Part shown: one piece after another, positions 24,728 through 33,760 of the stretch | Position numbering within the stretch: the first letter of the stretch is position 1 | How the letters are laid out: each line of letters begins with the position of its first letter | DNA from: an uncultured Nitrospirota bacterium | GTDB lineage: Bacteria; Nitrospinota; Nitrospinia; CAJXCL01 | Length of the DNA stretch: 38,322 bases | Direction of reading: 5' to 3' | Assembly (NCBI GenBank): GCA_913051775.1 | Contig: CAJXCL010000016.1 | Location: forward strand, 1-38,322 | The notes under the pieces: generated by a model | The model's input: the letters and a program-made list of their open reading frames with translations, nothing else | What the model was told of the DNA's origin: nothing | The model's database searches: none | Position numbers and translations under genes: made by a program

Positions 24728-25204
24728 TCATATCAGAAGTTCAATATCCTTGTAAAGGTTTTCTGGTTTAGTGGTAGGGGCAAATCTTTTCCTTGGATTA
24801 CCCTCTTTATCAATGAGAAACTTTGTAAAGTTCCATTTTATTCTCTCTCCCATAATCCCTGGTAATTTTTTTTTTAAATACTTAAAAAAAGGATGAGCAT
24901 TTTTCCCATTGACTTCCGCTCTGGAAAACATGGGAAAGGTCACACCATAATTCAAAGAACAAAACTCTTTTATCTCTTTATTGTTTCCAGGTTCTTGTCC
25001 ACCAAACTGGTTGCATGGGAAAGCGAGTATAACAAAATTCTTGTCTTTATATTTTTCGTATATCTTTTGAAGTCCCTTATATTGAGGAGCAAAACCGCAT
25101 TTGCTGGCAGTATTCACTACAAGAATAATTTGACCTTTATAACTTTCTATGGGAATTTCTTTTGAATCAATGGAAGTTGCTTTAAATTGAAAGATATTGG
25201 TCAT
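24728..25204 (-). CDS. Glutathione-peroxidase-family thiol peroxidase
   Basis: A 158-residue protein of the Cys-type glutathione peroxidase family, which reduces hydrogen peroxide or lipid peroxides. The catalytic tetrad is visible: Cys36 in NTASKCGFAPQY, Gln70 in FPCNQFGGQEPG, and Trp124-Asn125 in KWNFTKFL. The codon for residue 36 is Cys, not a selenocysteine TGA. Bacterial members of this kind usually accept electrons from thioredoxin. Cys82 in EFCSLNYGVTF is the likely resolving cysteine. It is transcribed alone, away from putA, and fits defence against oxygen. Confidence 0.93.
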   Translation of the reverse strand: MTNIFQFKATSIDSKEIPIESYKGQIILVVNTASKCGFAPQYKGLQKIYEKYKDKNFVILAFPCNQFGGQEPGNNKEIKEFCSLNYGVTFPMFSRAEVNGKNAHPFFKYLKKKLPGIMGERIKWNFTKFLIDKEGNPRKRFAPTTKPENLYKDIELLI

Positions 25205-25616
25205 GACTTTAAAAAGAAATTGCTTTTATTTAGCTTTGACTATAACCTGAGTGCAAAAGTTTGTCGGAGCTGTAAAGGGGTCTATTATGTTATGCTCATT
25301 TTTGCCAAATTAAAGCTCTAATAATTGTATACAGAAATTAAAAAAGTTGTCAAATTTTAAGTTGAGCTAGTAAACATCACCCTCTTCCGACAGTGTCTGT
25401 CCTGAGTTAACCCAAGGGCTCAGGACAAATTTTTCAAAGGGGAAATTATTGTAGTGTTGAGCCTTTCAATATAGTGTTGTATTCTTTTTTTAGTAAAGTT
25501 TTAAAAAAAATAGATGGGATAACAGGATTTATTTGATATAAATTAATTATTAATCTTGTTTATCCTGTAATCTTGCAAAGCTGAGATTAGCTCACGTCAA
25601 ATAAAAGAAAAGAATC
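25205..25616. other. Divergent intergenic region between gpx and putA, with a hairpin
   Basis: TGTCCTGAG (25398-25406) pairs exactly with CTCAGGACA (25419-25427), followed by AATTTTT. It precedes putA, so it may be a leader hairpin or attenuator rather than a gene-end terminator. The remaining sequence is AT-rich and holds no gene. The words GCAAAGCTGAGATTAGCT near 25576 resemble part of dispersed element copy 2, read in the other direction. Confidence 0.45.
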
Positions 25617-28600
25617 ATGAAACCGTTGTCTGAGAAAACTGAAACACGAATACAGGAAATGGGAAAACGGTTGCTCGAAGCAGCACGCAAGCGAAAGCAG
25701 GCTTTCTGGGCGCGGGAACACTGGGAAGAAATACTCTTTCACAAATTAATGGACAATGAGCAATTGCGTGTGCAGTTACTCCGCTTTGTGGATGTTCTTC
25801 CCGCACTGATTTCGGACGAAGACCTTTCCAAGCATCTTTATGAATACCTGGGAGAAGAGGATTTACCGATACCGGGGTTTGCCAAGTGGGGCATCGAGCA
25901 TGCGCAAGGCTCTGTTGCGGCTCATTTGGCTGCCGGGGCAGTACGCACAGCTATGCACGGCCTGGCAAAACGATTTATAGGCGGCGAGGATGTAAACGAC
26001 GCATTTAATACAGTCAAACACCTGCGCAATGAAAACATGTGCTTTACTCTTGATCTGTTGGGGGAAGCTACAGTTAGTGAAGCTGAAGCGGATGAGTATT
26101 GCGACAAGTATTTAAATTTTATTAAAGACCTGGCGCCCCGGCTTAAATCCTGGAAACCAAACCTTTTGCTGGATACTATCAATGACCGCTCCATTCCTCG
26201 ATTTAACCTTTCTATTAAAGTTTCATCTTTATGTTCTCAGATTGATCCCATTGACATTGAAGGACGGGCTGAGACAATAAAAAAACGGTTGCGTTCTATA
26301 TTTCAGGCTGCCAAAAAAGAAGGAGCCTTCATCTGCCTGGATATGGAGCAGTACGACATGAAGGAAATTATCCTGCGGGTGTTTCAGGATATTCTTGTTG
26401 AGCCTGAGTTTCGTGACTGGCCGGACGTGGGAATAGCGTTTCAAGCGTATTTACGCGATACGGAAAAAGATCTATTGAGTTTGGTAGATTGGTGCGGTAG
26501 CAGGGGGAGTCCTATTACTGTCCGGTTAGTTAGAGGAGCTTACTGGGATTATGAAAAGATAATAGCAAAACAGAATGAATGGAATATGGCCGTGTGGTCT
26601 GAGAAAGGGGAAACCGATCTTTGTTTTGAAAATTGTGTCCGTCACCTCATGGATAATTACCCGGTGTTAGATATTGCCGTCGGCTCCCATAACGTTCGGA
26701 GTTTAGCATTAGCAATGGTACTGGCTGAAGAGAAGGGTTTGAAGCCCGGACAATTTGAAATGCAAATGTTGTATGGTATGGCCGATCCTCTAAAAGAGGT
26801 TATTGTGGAAATGAACCAGAGGACTCGCATTTATGTTCCCTGCGGGGAATTGATTTCCGGCATGGCCTACATGGTAAGGCGGTTGCTGGAAAATACGGCA
26901 AGCCAATCTTTTCTGCGCATGAGCTTTGCTGAAGATCTTCCTGCTGAAACTCTCTTAGCTCCTCCGATATCTCCAGAGCAAAAAGAAGATGATTCTAATG
27001 AAAAAGAATCGACTCAACAACCCCCTTTCCCCTCTTTAGGGGGGGGGGATAAAAGGGGAGGGGAGCTTCCGCCTTTTGTTAACGAACCAGTTCATCGTTT
27101 TACAGACGAAGTGGAGCGCAAAGCCTTTGCCGCGTCTATTCAATATGTCCGCGACAACCTGGGACAGGAATATCCGCTTCTTATAAACGGAGAGAAGGTT
27201 AATAAAACCGTACACATTGTTTCAATAAACCCGGCGCGTCCTGAAGAAGTTGTGGGACGAGTTTCTCGATCGGATAAACAGGATGTTGGACGTGCTATAG
27301 AAGCCGCAATATCCGCGTTTCCCGGGTGGAGAGATTTGACCGCTAAAAAACGGGCTGATTACCTGATAAGTATCGCAAAGCATCTGCGCAAACGCCGAGA
27401 CGAGTTTTCCGCGTGGCAAATCTTTGAAGCGGGTAAAACATGGCGAGAGGCGGATGCCGACGTAGTCGAGGCTATTGATTTCCTCGAATATTATGCGAGG
27501 GAAGCCATGCGTTTTTCATGTGAGACGAATTTTAATATTCCCGGTGAAAATAACGCATACTTCTATCAGCCCCGCGGTGTCGGCGTGGTTATCGCGCCGT
27601 GGAATTTTCCACTGGCTATTCTTTTGGGAATGCTGTCTGCTTCAATCGTGTCCGGTAATACAGTAATATTAAAAGCATCCTCGCAAACTCCGGTTATTGC
27701 CGCAAAGCTTGTGGAAGTTTTAAGCGAAGTGGGTTTGCCGAATGGGATCGTGAATTTCCTTCCCGGTTCCGGAAGTGAGATTGGTGATTTTCTTGCAAGC
27801 CATCCAAAGGTAAATTTTATTGCCTTTACAGGTTCACAGGAAGTGGGATGCGGAATTTATAAATTAGCCGCGGAAGTTCAAGATGGTCAGACACATTTGA
27901 AACGCGTTATTGCTGAAATGGGCGGAAAGAATGCCATTATTGTGGATTCCGACGCGGATATGGACGAAGCGGTATCAGGGATTGTTGCTTCCGCGTTTGG
28001 GTACCAAGGACAAAAATGCAGCGCGGCTTCGCGGGTTATTGCGGTGGGGAATGTTCATGATATCCTTGTTCAGCGATTAGTAGAAGCAGTACGCAGTTTG
28101 CGGGTCGGGATGCCGGAAGACCCAGGAAGTTTTATGGGAGCGGTTATTGACGAACAGGCTAAGAAAAAAATACAAAACGCTATTGAAAATGGAAAGCGGA
28201 CAGCCAATGTTGCGTTGGAAGTAGACGTGAGTTCGTTAGGTAATGGCTTTTTTGTTGGCCCAACTATTTTTGTGAATGTTCCGCCTGCGAGCGATCTTGC
28301 CCAAAAAGAAATCTTTGGTCCTGTATTAGCTGTTATTCAGGCAAAGAACTATAAAGAAGCTTTGGATATTGCGGGAAAAACGTCTTACGCGTTAACAGGA
28401 GGTGTTTATACCCGGAGTCCGGAAAACATGGAGCTTGCAAGGCGGGAGTTCAGAGTAGGTAATCTCTACTTTAACCGGAAAATTTCAGGGGCTATTGTCG
28501 GACGCCAGCCGTTTGGTGGTTTTAAGATGAGCGGCATCGGCAGCAAAGCCGGGGGTCCGGATTATCTTTTACAGTTCATGGAACCCCGTACCCTTACAGA

Positions 28601-28640
28601 AAACACATTCCGCCGCGGCTTTTCACCGGAAGAAATGTAA
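25617..28640 (+). CDS. putA: Bifunctional proline dehydrogenase / glutamate-semialdehyde (P5C) dehydrogenase
   Basis: A 1007-residue enzyme that oxidises proline to glutamate in two steps. The FAD-linked proline dehydrogenase part (about 70-450) shows SIKVSSLCSQIDP, ICLDMEQYDMK, VRLVRGAYWDYEK and FEMQMLYGMAD. The aldehyde dehydrogenase part (about 510-990) has the Rossmann stretch APWNFPLAILLGML, FTGSQEVG, the general base Glu767 in AEMGGKNA, and the nucleophile Cys801 in GQKCSAASR. There is no N-terminal DNA-binding ribbon-helix-helix, so it should not act as a repressor. Between the halves lies PPFPSLGGGDKRGGE (about 469-483), encoded by an inserted repeat with a run of ten G. It starts at ATG 25617. 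Confidence 0.92.
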   Translation: MKPLSEKTETRIQEMGKRLLEAARKRKQAFWAREHWEEILFHKLMDNEQLRVQLLRFVDVLPALISDEDLSKHLYEYLGEEDLPIPGFAKWGIEHAQGSVAAHLAAGAVRTAMHGLAKRFIGGEDVNDAFNTVKHLRNENMCFTLDLLGEATVSEAEADEYCDKYLNFIKDLAPRLKSWKPNLLLDTINDRSIPRFNLSIKVSSLCSQIDPIDIEGRAETIKKRLRSIFQAAKKEGAFICLDMEQYDMKEIILRVFQDILVEPEFRDWPDVGIAFQAYLRDTEKDLLSLVDWCGSRGSPITVRLVRGAYWDYEKIIAKQNEWNMAVWSEKGETDLCFENCVRHLMDNYPVLDIAVGSHNVRSLALAMVLAEEKGLKPGQFEMQMLYGMADPLKEVIVEMNQRTRIYVPCGELISGMAYMVRRLLENTASQSFLRMSFAEDLPAETLLAPPISPEQKEDDSNEKESTQQPPFPSLGGGDKRGGELPPFVNEPVHRFTDEVERKAFAASIQYVRDNLGQEYPLLINGEKVNKTVHIVSINPARPEEVVGRVSRSDKQDVGRAIEAAISAFPGWRDLTAKKRADYLISIAKHLRKRRDEFSAWQIFEAGKTWREADADVVEAIDFLEYYAREAMRFSCETNFNIPGENNAYFYQPRGVGVVIAPWNFPLAILLGMLSASIVSGNTVILKASSQTPVIAAKLVEVLSEVGLPNGIVNFLPGSGSEIGDFLASHPKVNFIAFTGSQEVGCGIYKLAAEVQDGQTHLKRVIAEMGGKNAIIVDSDADMDEAVSGIVASAFGYQGQKCSAASRVIAVGNVHDILVQRLVEAVRSLRVGMPEDPGSFMGAVIDEQAKKKIQNAIENGKRTANVALEVDVSSLGNGFFVGPTIFVNVPPASDLAQKEIFGPVLAVIQAKNYKEALDIAGKTSYALTGGVYTRSPENMELARREFRVGNLYFNRKISGAIVGRQPFGGFKMSGIGSKAGGPDYLLQFMEPRTLTENTFRRGFSPEEM
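27019..27062 (+). repeat. G/C-rich repeat core inside putA with a 10-G tract
   Basis: AACCCCCTTTCCCCTCTTT followed by ten G (27039-27048) and GATAAAAGGGGAGGGG resembles the middle of the inverted-repeat element at 31078-31192 (AACCCCCTTAATCCCCC, then GGGGGATAAAAG). It stays in frame and encodes the Pro/Gly/Lys-rich linker of PutA. Confidence 0.6.
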
Positions 28641-28770
28641 GAATCAGCTTTAAGCCGTTAGCAGTTAGTAAAGATTTTGACAGGACACGCTCAGCGGGTC
28701 AGGATAGCAGAATAAACTGGATTTTTTTAAGCCTAAAAGCTGATTGCTGATAGTTGTCAACTTACATATC

Positions 28771-29670
28771 ATGAAAATTCTAATCACAGGTTCCCATGGT
28801 CTTGTTGGTTCTGCTCTTATCCCGGTGGTTGCAAATGCCGGGCATACGGTAATTCGTATGATTCGCCCGCCAATGAAACCGGATGAAAAAAAAATCTTAT
28901 GGAATCCACAAACAGGCTTTGTTGAAAAGGAAAAGCTTGAGGGCTTTGATGCTATAGTTCATCTTGCGGGAGAGAATATCAGTACAGGTAGGTGGACAGC
29001 GGAAAAAAAAGCGCGCATCCGTGACAGTCGCGTAAAGGGAACACGGTTTCTTGCAGAAATTATAGCCGGACTGAAAGCTAAACCTAAAATCCTCGCTTCA
29101 GCTTCTGCAATCGGGTTCTATGGTAGTCGGGGAACGGAGGTCATGAGTGAAAAAAAATCACCTGGTTCAGGGTTTTTGGCGGAAACATGCGTTCAATGGG
29201 AGGCAGCCACAGAACCGGCAAGTCAGGCAGGAATCAATGTTTTTCATCTTCGGTTCGGGATAATACTCAGTCCAAAAGGCGGAGCATTGGCCAAAATGCT
29301 CCCTCCTTTTAAGCTTGGTGTGGGAGGCAAAATTGGCAGCGGCTTTCAGTATATGAGCTGGATTTCAATAACTGATGTGGTGAGTGCTGTAATGCATTTT
29401 TTGAAGAGGAAAGAACTTAACGGACCGGTTAATATTGTTTCTCAACAGCCCGTGACAAACCTTGAATTTATAAAAGCGCTTGGCAAGGTTTTATCCCGGC
29501 CTACATTTTTTCCTTTACCGGCTTTTGCAGCGCGATTTGCATTGGGAGAAATGGCTGACGAATTGCTTTTATCAAGTACGCGTGTTGAGCCTTCCCGCCT
29601 GAAGGCTTCGGGTTATGCTTTTCAACACAATAATATTGAAAAGGCTTTGCAAAGTATGTTGAAAAAGTAA
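28771..29670 (+). CDS. Epimerase of the SDR39U1/YfcH (TIGR01777) family
   Basis: A protein of about 299 residues in the extended short-chain dehydrogenase fold. It opens MKILITGSHGLVGSALIPVV, the dinucleotide-binding GxxGxxG region. It continues with AIVHLAGENISTGRWT, SASAIGFYGSRG and a Tyr-rich active-site area, then SWISITDVVSAVMHFL and the TIGR01777-type end VEPSRLKASGYAFQ. Substrate unknown, NADP likely. The start is the ATG at 28771; nine upstream codons (28744) are not conserved-looking. It follows putA by 130 bp. Confidence 0.88.
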   Translation: MKILITGSHGLVGSALIPVVANAGHTVIRMIRPPMKPDEKKILWNPQTGFVEKEKLEGFDAIVHLAGENISTGRWTAEKKARIRDSRVKGTRFLAEIIAGLKAKPKILASASAIGFYGSRGTEVMSEKKSPGSGFLAETCVQWEAATEPASQAGINVFHLRFGIILSPKGGALAKMLPPFKLGVGGKIGSGFQYMSWISITDVVSAVMHFLKRKELNGPVNIVSQQPVTNLEFIKALGKVLSRPTFFPLPAFAARFALGEMADELLLSSTRVEPSRLKASGYAFQHNNIEKALQSMLKK

Positions 29671-29753
29671 GAAATTGTCTATATCAATGACAGGAGTCGA
29701 TGGTTTTTTCTAACGGGATAAGTGTCGCTGTTCAATTAATCCGGGTTTTTAAT

Positions 29754-30200
29754 TTAATTCTTATTGAATAACAGATTATCAAGAGAAATTTTTCCTCCTC
29801 CGTTTATTATTAAAGCAATTGCCATGCAAAGGAGTGATCCCGCAAACTCAAATCCCTTATTGGATACAAAAAAACCATGTTTTAGATGCACCGTGAAAAC
29901 AGCAACCGACATTACGACGGCAATAAAGAGCGCTGCCCACCTTGTAAAAAGCCCCAGCAGCGTCAGTAGCCCCCCAAAAAATTCCGCACAAGAAAGCGCG
30001 ATTCCAAAGAAAGCCGCGAAACCAAAACCCATCATATCCATAAACCGGATTGTTCCTGCAATGCCGCCTCCTCCAAAAAAACCGAATAGTTTCTGGCTCC
30101 CATGAGTTAAAAACACCACACCGAGCGCTATTCTTATGGAAAGCATACTGTACTCTTTGAATCTATCCAGATTTGAATCTAAAACCTTAATTATAAACAT
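29754..30200 (-). CDS. DoxX-family membrane protein
   Basis: A 148-residue membrane protein with four hydrophobic helices. It has SIRIALGVVFLTHGSQKLFG near the N-terminus and ALSCAEFFGGLLTLLGLFTRWAA's core in the second helix, ending with a Lys/Asn-rich tail. DoxX-like proteins occur in sulfur and redox membrane complexes and in stress-response complexes. The exact role here is not readable. It lies 34 bp upstream of nothing but its own promoter side and ends facing the SDR gene (convergent). Confidence 0.85.
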   Translation of the reverse strand: MFIIKVLDSNLDRFKEYSMLSIRIALGVVFLTHGSQKLFGFFGGGGIAGTIRFMDMMGFGFAAFFGIALSCAEFFGGLLTLLGLFTRWAALFIAVVMSVAVFTVHLKHGFFVSNKGFEFAGSLLCMAIALIINGGGKISLDNLLFNKN

Positions 30201-30233
30201 GAAATGTATAAAAGTGTTTTTGAAAATTTCATT

Positions 30234-31055
30234 TTATTTATCCCGGGCCAAGCGAAACCCGTAAAGCATACGCCGGTGGCTGTCAGGCCTATCCCTGTGG
30301 CGTTTAGCGGCTCTCAGGTTGTTTGACAAGTTGCCCCAAGAACCACCCCTAAGAACTCTGTATTCTCCACTGCCTGGCCCTTTTGGATTGTTACGGGGGC
30401 TCTTTTGGTAATAGTCCTTATCATACCAATCCTGCACCCATTCCCAAACGTTACCAGACATATTGTATAACCCTAATGAATTAGGTAGTAAACTTTTTGC
30501 CGAAATAGTCTTTGTTCTATAAATCCCAGGTCGGGAGTAAGGTTTCTTATACTTCAGACTCCCATTAAAATTTGCCTCATCAGGTCCTATGATATTTTTC
30601 CCAGTAGCAAACCTCAGCTTTTTCCCCCCTTCTCTCGCTGCATACTCCCATTCCGCTTCTGTTGGAAGCCTGTAGTTCATGCTGGTCTTTACATTCAACA
30701 TCCTGATGAATTCCTGAACATTGTTCCATGACACATTATCCGCAGGGCAGTCATCCCCACAGTCATAAAAGGACGCCATGTTATTCCCCATGACCTCCTT
30801 CCATTCCCTCTGTGTCAGTTCATATTTTCCAAGATAAAAATCATCCACGCAGACCTCATGAACTGGTTTCTCATCATATTTCCCATCCCCGAAGGTATCT
30901 CCCATTTGATAACAGTCTCCCTTAATGAAGACCATATCCTGCTTCCCGATCTGTCTGCCCTTATTAGAGTGGGGTTCTATCGCAAATGCAGTGGAAGTCA
31001 AAGCAGTAGAAACTAATACCAAAAGGATGTACAAAATTAAATCTAAGAATTTCAT
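30234..31055 (-). CDS. Exported formylglycine-generating-enzyme-like (SUMF1/EgtB-type fold) protein
   Basis: A protein of about 273 residues with a signal peptide (MKFLDLILYILLVLVSTALT, cleavage after AFA). The SUMF1-type domain follows: MVFIKGDCYQMGDTFGDG, KPVHEVCVDDFYLGKYELTQ, VSWNNVQEFI, RLPTEAEWEYAARE, NMSGNVWEWVQDWY and the end YRVLRGGSW plus GFRLA. In true formylglycine enzymes a Cys pair oxidises sulfatases; here the catalytic pair is not evident, so a binding role is as likely. I start it at the ATG at 31055; an upstream Met at 31076 adds seven residues. A paralog begins at 37928 on the other strand. Confidence 0.88.
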   Translation of the reverse strand: MKFLDLILYILLVLVSTALTSTAFAIEPHSNKGRQIGKQDMVFIKGDCYQMGDTFGDGKYDEKPVHEVCVDDFYLGKYELTQREWKEVMGNNMASFYDCGDDCPADNVSWNNVQEFIRMLNVKTSMNYRLPTEAEWEYAAREGGKKLRFATGKNIIGPDEANFNGSLKYKKPYSRPGIYRTKTISAKSLLPNSLGLYNMSGNVWEWVQDWYDKDYYQKSPRNNPKGPGSGEYRVLRGGSWGNLSNNLRAAKRHRDRPDSHRRMLYGFRLARDK

Positions 31056-31077
31056 TTTGGTTATCCCGGAGTTCAAC

Positions 31078-31192
31078 TTAGATATGGGGCACCTCTAAAA
31101 ACTCTATTTTTTCATATCACAACCCCCTTAATCCCCCTTTTTTAATGGGGGATAAAAGATGGATGTGAGTTTTTAGAGGTGCCCATATCTAA
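31078..31192. mobile_element. Small inverted-repeat element (MITE-like) directly after the aconitase stop
   Basis: GGGCACCTCTAAAAACTC (31087-31104) and its exact complement (31167-31184) form 18-bp terminal inverted repeats. These extend outward by TTAGATAT/ATATCTAA with one extra G. The core holds an inner CCCCC/GGGGG hairpin and GGATAAAAG. No gene is inside the 115 bp. It sits immediately after the aconitase TAA, so its transcript could fold and also end aconitase transcription. Confidence 0.75.
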
Positions 31193-33466
31193 TTACCGTC
31201 TTATCATATTAAGGGCGGAACCCGCATTAAACCATAGAATATGTTCGAAGTTCATGCTGTGTGACGCAGAAATGGTGTTTGTTGAACCATTACTGTGGCG
31301 GATGTTAATCAATACTTCTTTATCGGGTTCTAATTTATCGAGATCGCGAAAAGTAAGGCTATCATCCTTTTTGATTATCTCATAATCAGAAGGATCACTA
31401 AAAACTAATGGAATTATGCCTTGTTTTTTCAGATTTGTTTCATGGATACGGGCATAGCTGCGTGCCAGAACTACAAGGCAACCCATGTACCGTGGTGACA
31501 TTGCTGCATGCTCCCGCGAACTCCCTTCTCCATAATTATTATCTCCAATTGCAATCCAGCCCTTGTTAAGCGCCTTGTAATCACGGGCAATATTGTTTAG
31601 AGATTGATCCTCCTTGCCGGTAAGAACGTGATAACCTGTGCCCGGTTTATTAGAAAATACATTATTTACACCTGAAAACAAGTTGTCGCTGATACGATCC
31701 AGATGTCCACGGAACCTTAACCATGGTCCTGCAGGAGAAATATGGTCAGTCGTACACTTGCCCCGGGCCTTAATAAGCGCTGGTAGTTCAGAATAGTCTT
31801 CTTTCTTATCTGCTGCCTCAAAAGGTTCTAACAGACAGAGACGTTCACTTGAGGGATCAATAGAGACAGTAAGGGAATCAGGCTCACTGGAAGGAGCAAC
31901 AAAACCGCTTTTATCCTGAATCAATCCCTTTTCCGGGAGCTCACTTGCTGCAGGAGGATTAAAAATAACGGTTCCCCCTTTATCCAGTTTAATTCCTTTG
32001 TGAATTGGATCTTGGTCTAAACTACCGTTCAGCGCGTAAGCTGTAACAACCTCTGGACTGGCGATGAAAGAATGAGTGTTAGGATTACCATCGTTATGGC
32101 GCGGTGAATTACGATTATATGAATTCATTATAGAGTTTTTTTCTTTTTTATCTACATCGCTTCGCTCCCACTGGCCGATACATGGCCCGCAGGCATTTGC
32201 AAGTACTTTAGCGCCGATAGCCTCAAGATCGCCTAATAAACCATCCCGTTCAATAGTAGCTCGTACCTGCTCTGAGCCGGGGGTAATAAGAAAAGGAACG
32301 CGTGTCTTCAAGCCCTGTTCCTTTGCCTGCCGTGCAACGTGAGCCGCGCGGCCAATATCTTCATATGAGGAATTAGTACAACTTCCAATAAGCGCGGCTT
32401 TAAGCGCCATAGGATAGTCGTTTACTTTGGCATCTTGAGCCATTTTAGATACAGGTCGCACCAAGTCCGGAGTATGGGGTCCAACAATATGCGGTTCCAG
32501 AGTAGAAAGGTCGATTTCAATAACCTGATCATAATATTTCTCCGGTTGTTCAATTACTTCAGGGTCTGCAACTAGGTGCTTTTTATATTTCTCAGCTATA
32601 TTAGCAATCTTATCTCGTCCGGTAGCGCTTAAATAATGAGCCATTTTGTCATCAAAAGGGAATATTGAAGTAGTGGCGCCCAGTTCAGCTCCCATATTGG
32701 CAATGGTGGCCTTAGCGGTACAGCCCAAAGACTGTGCTCCTGGACCAAAATATTCAATGAATTTTCCGGTTCCACCACTTGTGGTTAGTATTCCGGCAAG
32801 CTTAAGAATAACATCCTTTCCACTTGTCCAATCGGATAATTCTCCTGTGAGGCGGATACCAATAATTTTTGGCCACAATACTTCCCAGGCCATGTCTGCC
32901 ATTACTTCTACCACATCGGCGCCGTCAACACCAACCGCAACCATACCGAGTCCGCCTGCATTTGAAGTATGAGAATCAGTACCTATTATAAGCCCACCTG
33001 GGAAAGCATAGTTTTCTAAAACCACTTGATGTATGATGCCGGAACCCGGTTTCCAGAACCCTATTCCGTATTTAGCCGCTGCCGATACCAGAAAATCATA
33101 TACCTCGCGATTGTTATTCTCCGCGGTTTTCAGATCCTCATGCGCATTAATCTGTATGCGAATCAGGTGATCGCAATGTATTGTCGTAGGAACAGCAACA
33201 CTCTTGACTCCTAAATTAATGAACTGCAGTAAGGCCATCTGCGCCGTAGCATCCTGCATTACTACACGATCCGGATTAAGTAAAACTGTAGTTACTCCAC
33301 GTTTCGGCAAGCCTTCATTGCCCAATTCAAAATGAGCAAATAATATCTTTTCTGAAAGAGTTAAAGGCCACTTCTTAGCGCGGCGGACAGCAGCAAGCCG
33401 TCTCGTCAACACTACTTTAAAGTGGTTTTCAATTTTATCAACGAAATCTTCTTGATTTTTTTCCAT
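31193..33466 (-). CDS. acn: Aconitate hydratase, mitochondrial-type
   Basis: Aconitase isomerises citrate and isocitrate with a 4Fe-4S cluster. The 757-residue protein has the three cluster cysteines, in ALIGSCTNSSYED and NACGPCIGQWERSD. It also has IGTDSHTSNAGGLGMVAVGV, RNSPRHNDGNPNTHSFIAS and the C-terminal swivel domain with DHISPAGPWLRFRGHLD and DNNYGEGSSREHAAM. Length and motif spelling match the mitochondrial-type family rather than the longer AcnA (near 890) or AcnB (near 865). The 5' end and leader of this gene are duplicated at 37432-37554. The start is the ATG at 33466, after AGGAGAAT. Confidence 0.95.
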   Translation of the reverse strand: MEKNQEDFVDKIENHFKVVLTRRLAAVRRAKKWPLTLSEKILFAHFELGNEGLPKRGVTTVLLNPDRVVMQDATAQMALLQFINLGVKSVAVPTTIHCDHLIRIQINAHEDLKTAENNNREVYDFLVSAAAKYGIGFWKPGSGIIHQVVLENYAFPGGLIIGTDSHTSNAGGLGMVAVGVDGADVVEVMADMAWEVLWPKIIGIRLTGELSDWTSGKDVILKLAGILTTSGGTGKFIEYFGPGAQSLGCTAKATIANMGAELGATTSIFPFDDKMAHYLSATGRDKIANIAEKYKKHLVADPEVIEQPEKYYDQVIEIDLSTLEPHIVGPHTPDLVRPVSKMAQDAKVNDYPMALKAALIGSCTNSSYEDIGRAAHVARQAKEQGLKTRVPFLITPGSEQVRATIERDGLLGDLEAIGAKVLANACGPCIGQWERSDVDKKEKNSIMNSYNRNSPRHNDGNPNTHSFIASPEVVTAYALNGSLDQDPIHKGIKLDKGGTVIFNPPAASELPEKGLIQDKSGFVAPSSEPDSLTVSIDPSSERLCLLEPFEAADKKEDYSELPALIKARGKCTTDHISPAGPWLRFRGHLDRISDNLFSGVNNVFSNKPGTGYHVLTGKEDQSLNNIARDYKALNKGWIAIGDNNYGEGSSREHAAMSPRYMGCLVVLARSYARIHETNLKKQGIIPLVFSDPSDYEIIKKDDSLTFRDLDKLEPDKEVLINIRHSNGSTNTISASHSMNFEHILWFNAGSALNMIRR

Positions 33467-33581
33467 CCATTCTCCTTATGTTAGAATACGCGCTTTACGT
33501 TAAGATACGCAATGTATCCAAAAAGATTTAGAATTTCAAGAACTATTTGCGTGCGCCTCTATAAACTCCTTTTTTTAAAGA
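33441..33581 (-). repeat. Aconitase leader repeat, functional copy
   Basis: The first eight codons of acn, its ribosome site and about 115 bp upstream recur at 37432-37554 in the same orientation. The shared words are CGAAATCTTCTTGATTTTTT, TTCCATCCATTCTCCTTATG, TATCCAAAAAG and GACTATTTGCGTGCG or close variants. The copies differ by scattered bases and a gap of about 20 nt. Confidence 0.8.
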
Positions 33582-33645
33582 GCAACCCTTAATTCTCTTT
33601 GTTAAAATGGAATTAAAGAAGTGAATATGAGATTTAAATGAGCTC
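33551..33645. mobile_element. Decayed relative of the inverted-repeat element upstream of acn
   Basis: GTGCGCCTCTATAAACTCC resembles the terminal repeat GGGCACCTCTAAAAACTC of the 31078-31192 element. The next stretch CAACCCTTAATTCTC, then AAAGAAGTGAATATGAG, follows the order of that element's core (AACCCCCTTAATCCC, AAAAGATGGATGTGAG). It reads as an old, mutated copy. Confidence 0.4.
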
Positions 33646-33760
33646 TTTCAAAAAAAGTTGCTGGTTCTGAAAATCCAGATCAAGAAAAGTATCCAATTGA
33701 TGTTTGTATAATGAAGAAAGTAAAACCTGAGTGGGATAGCCTGATTTTTTTAAGATTTTA

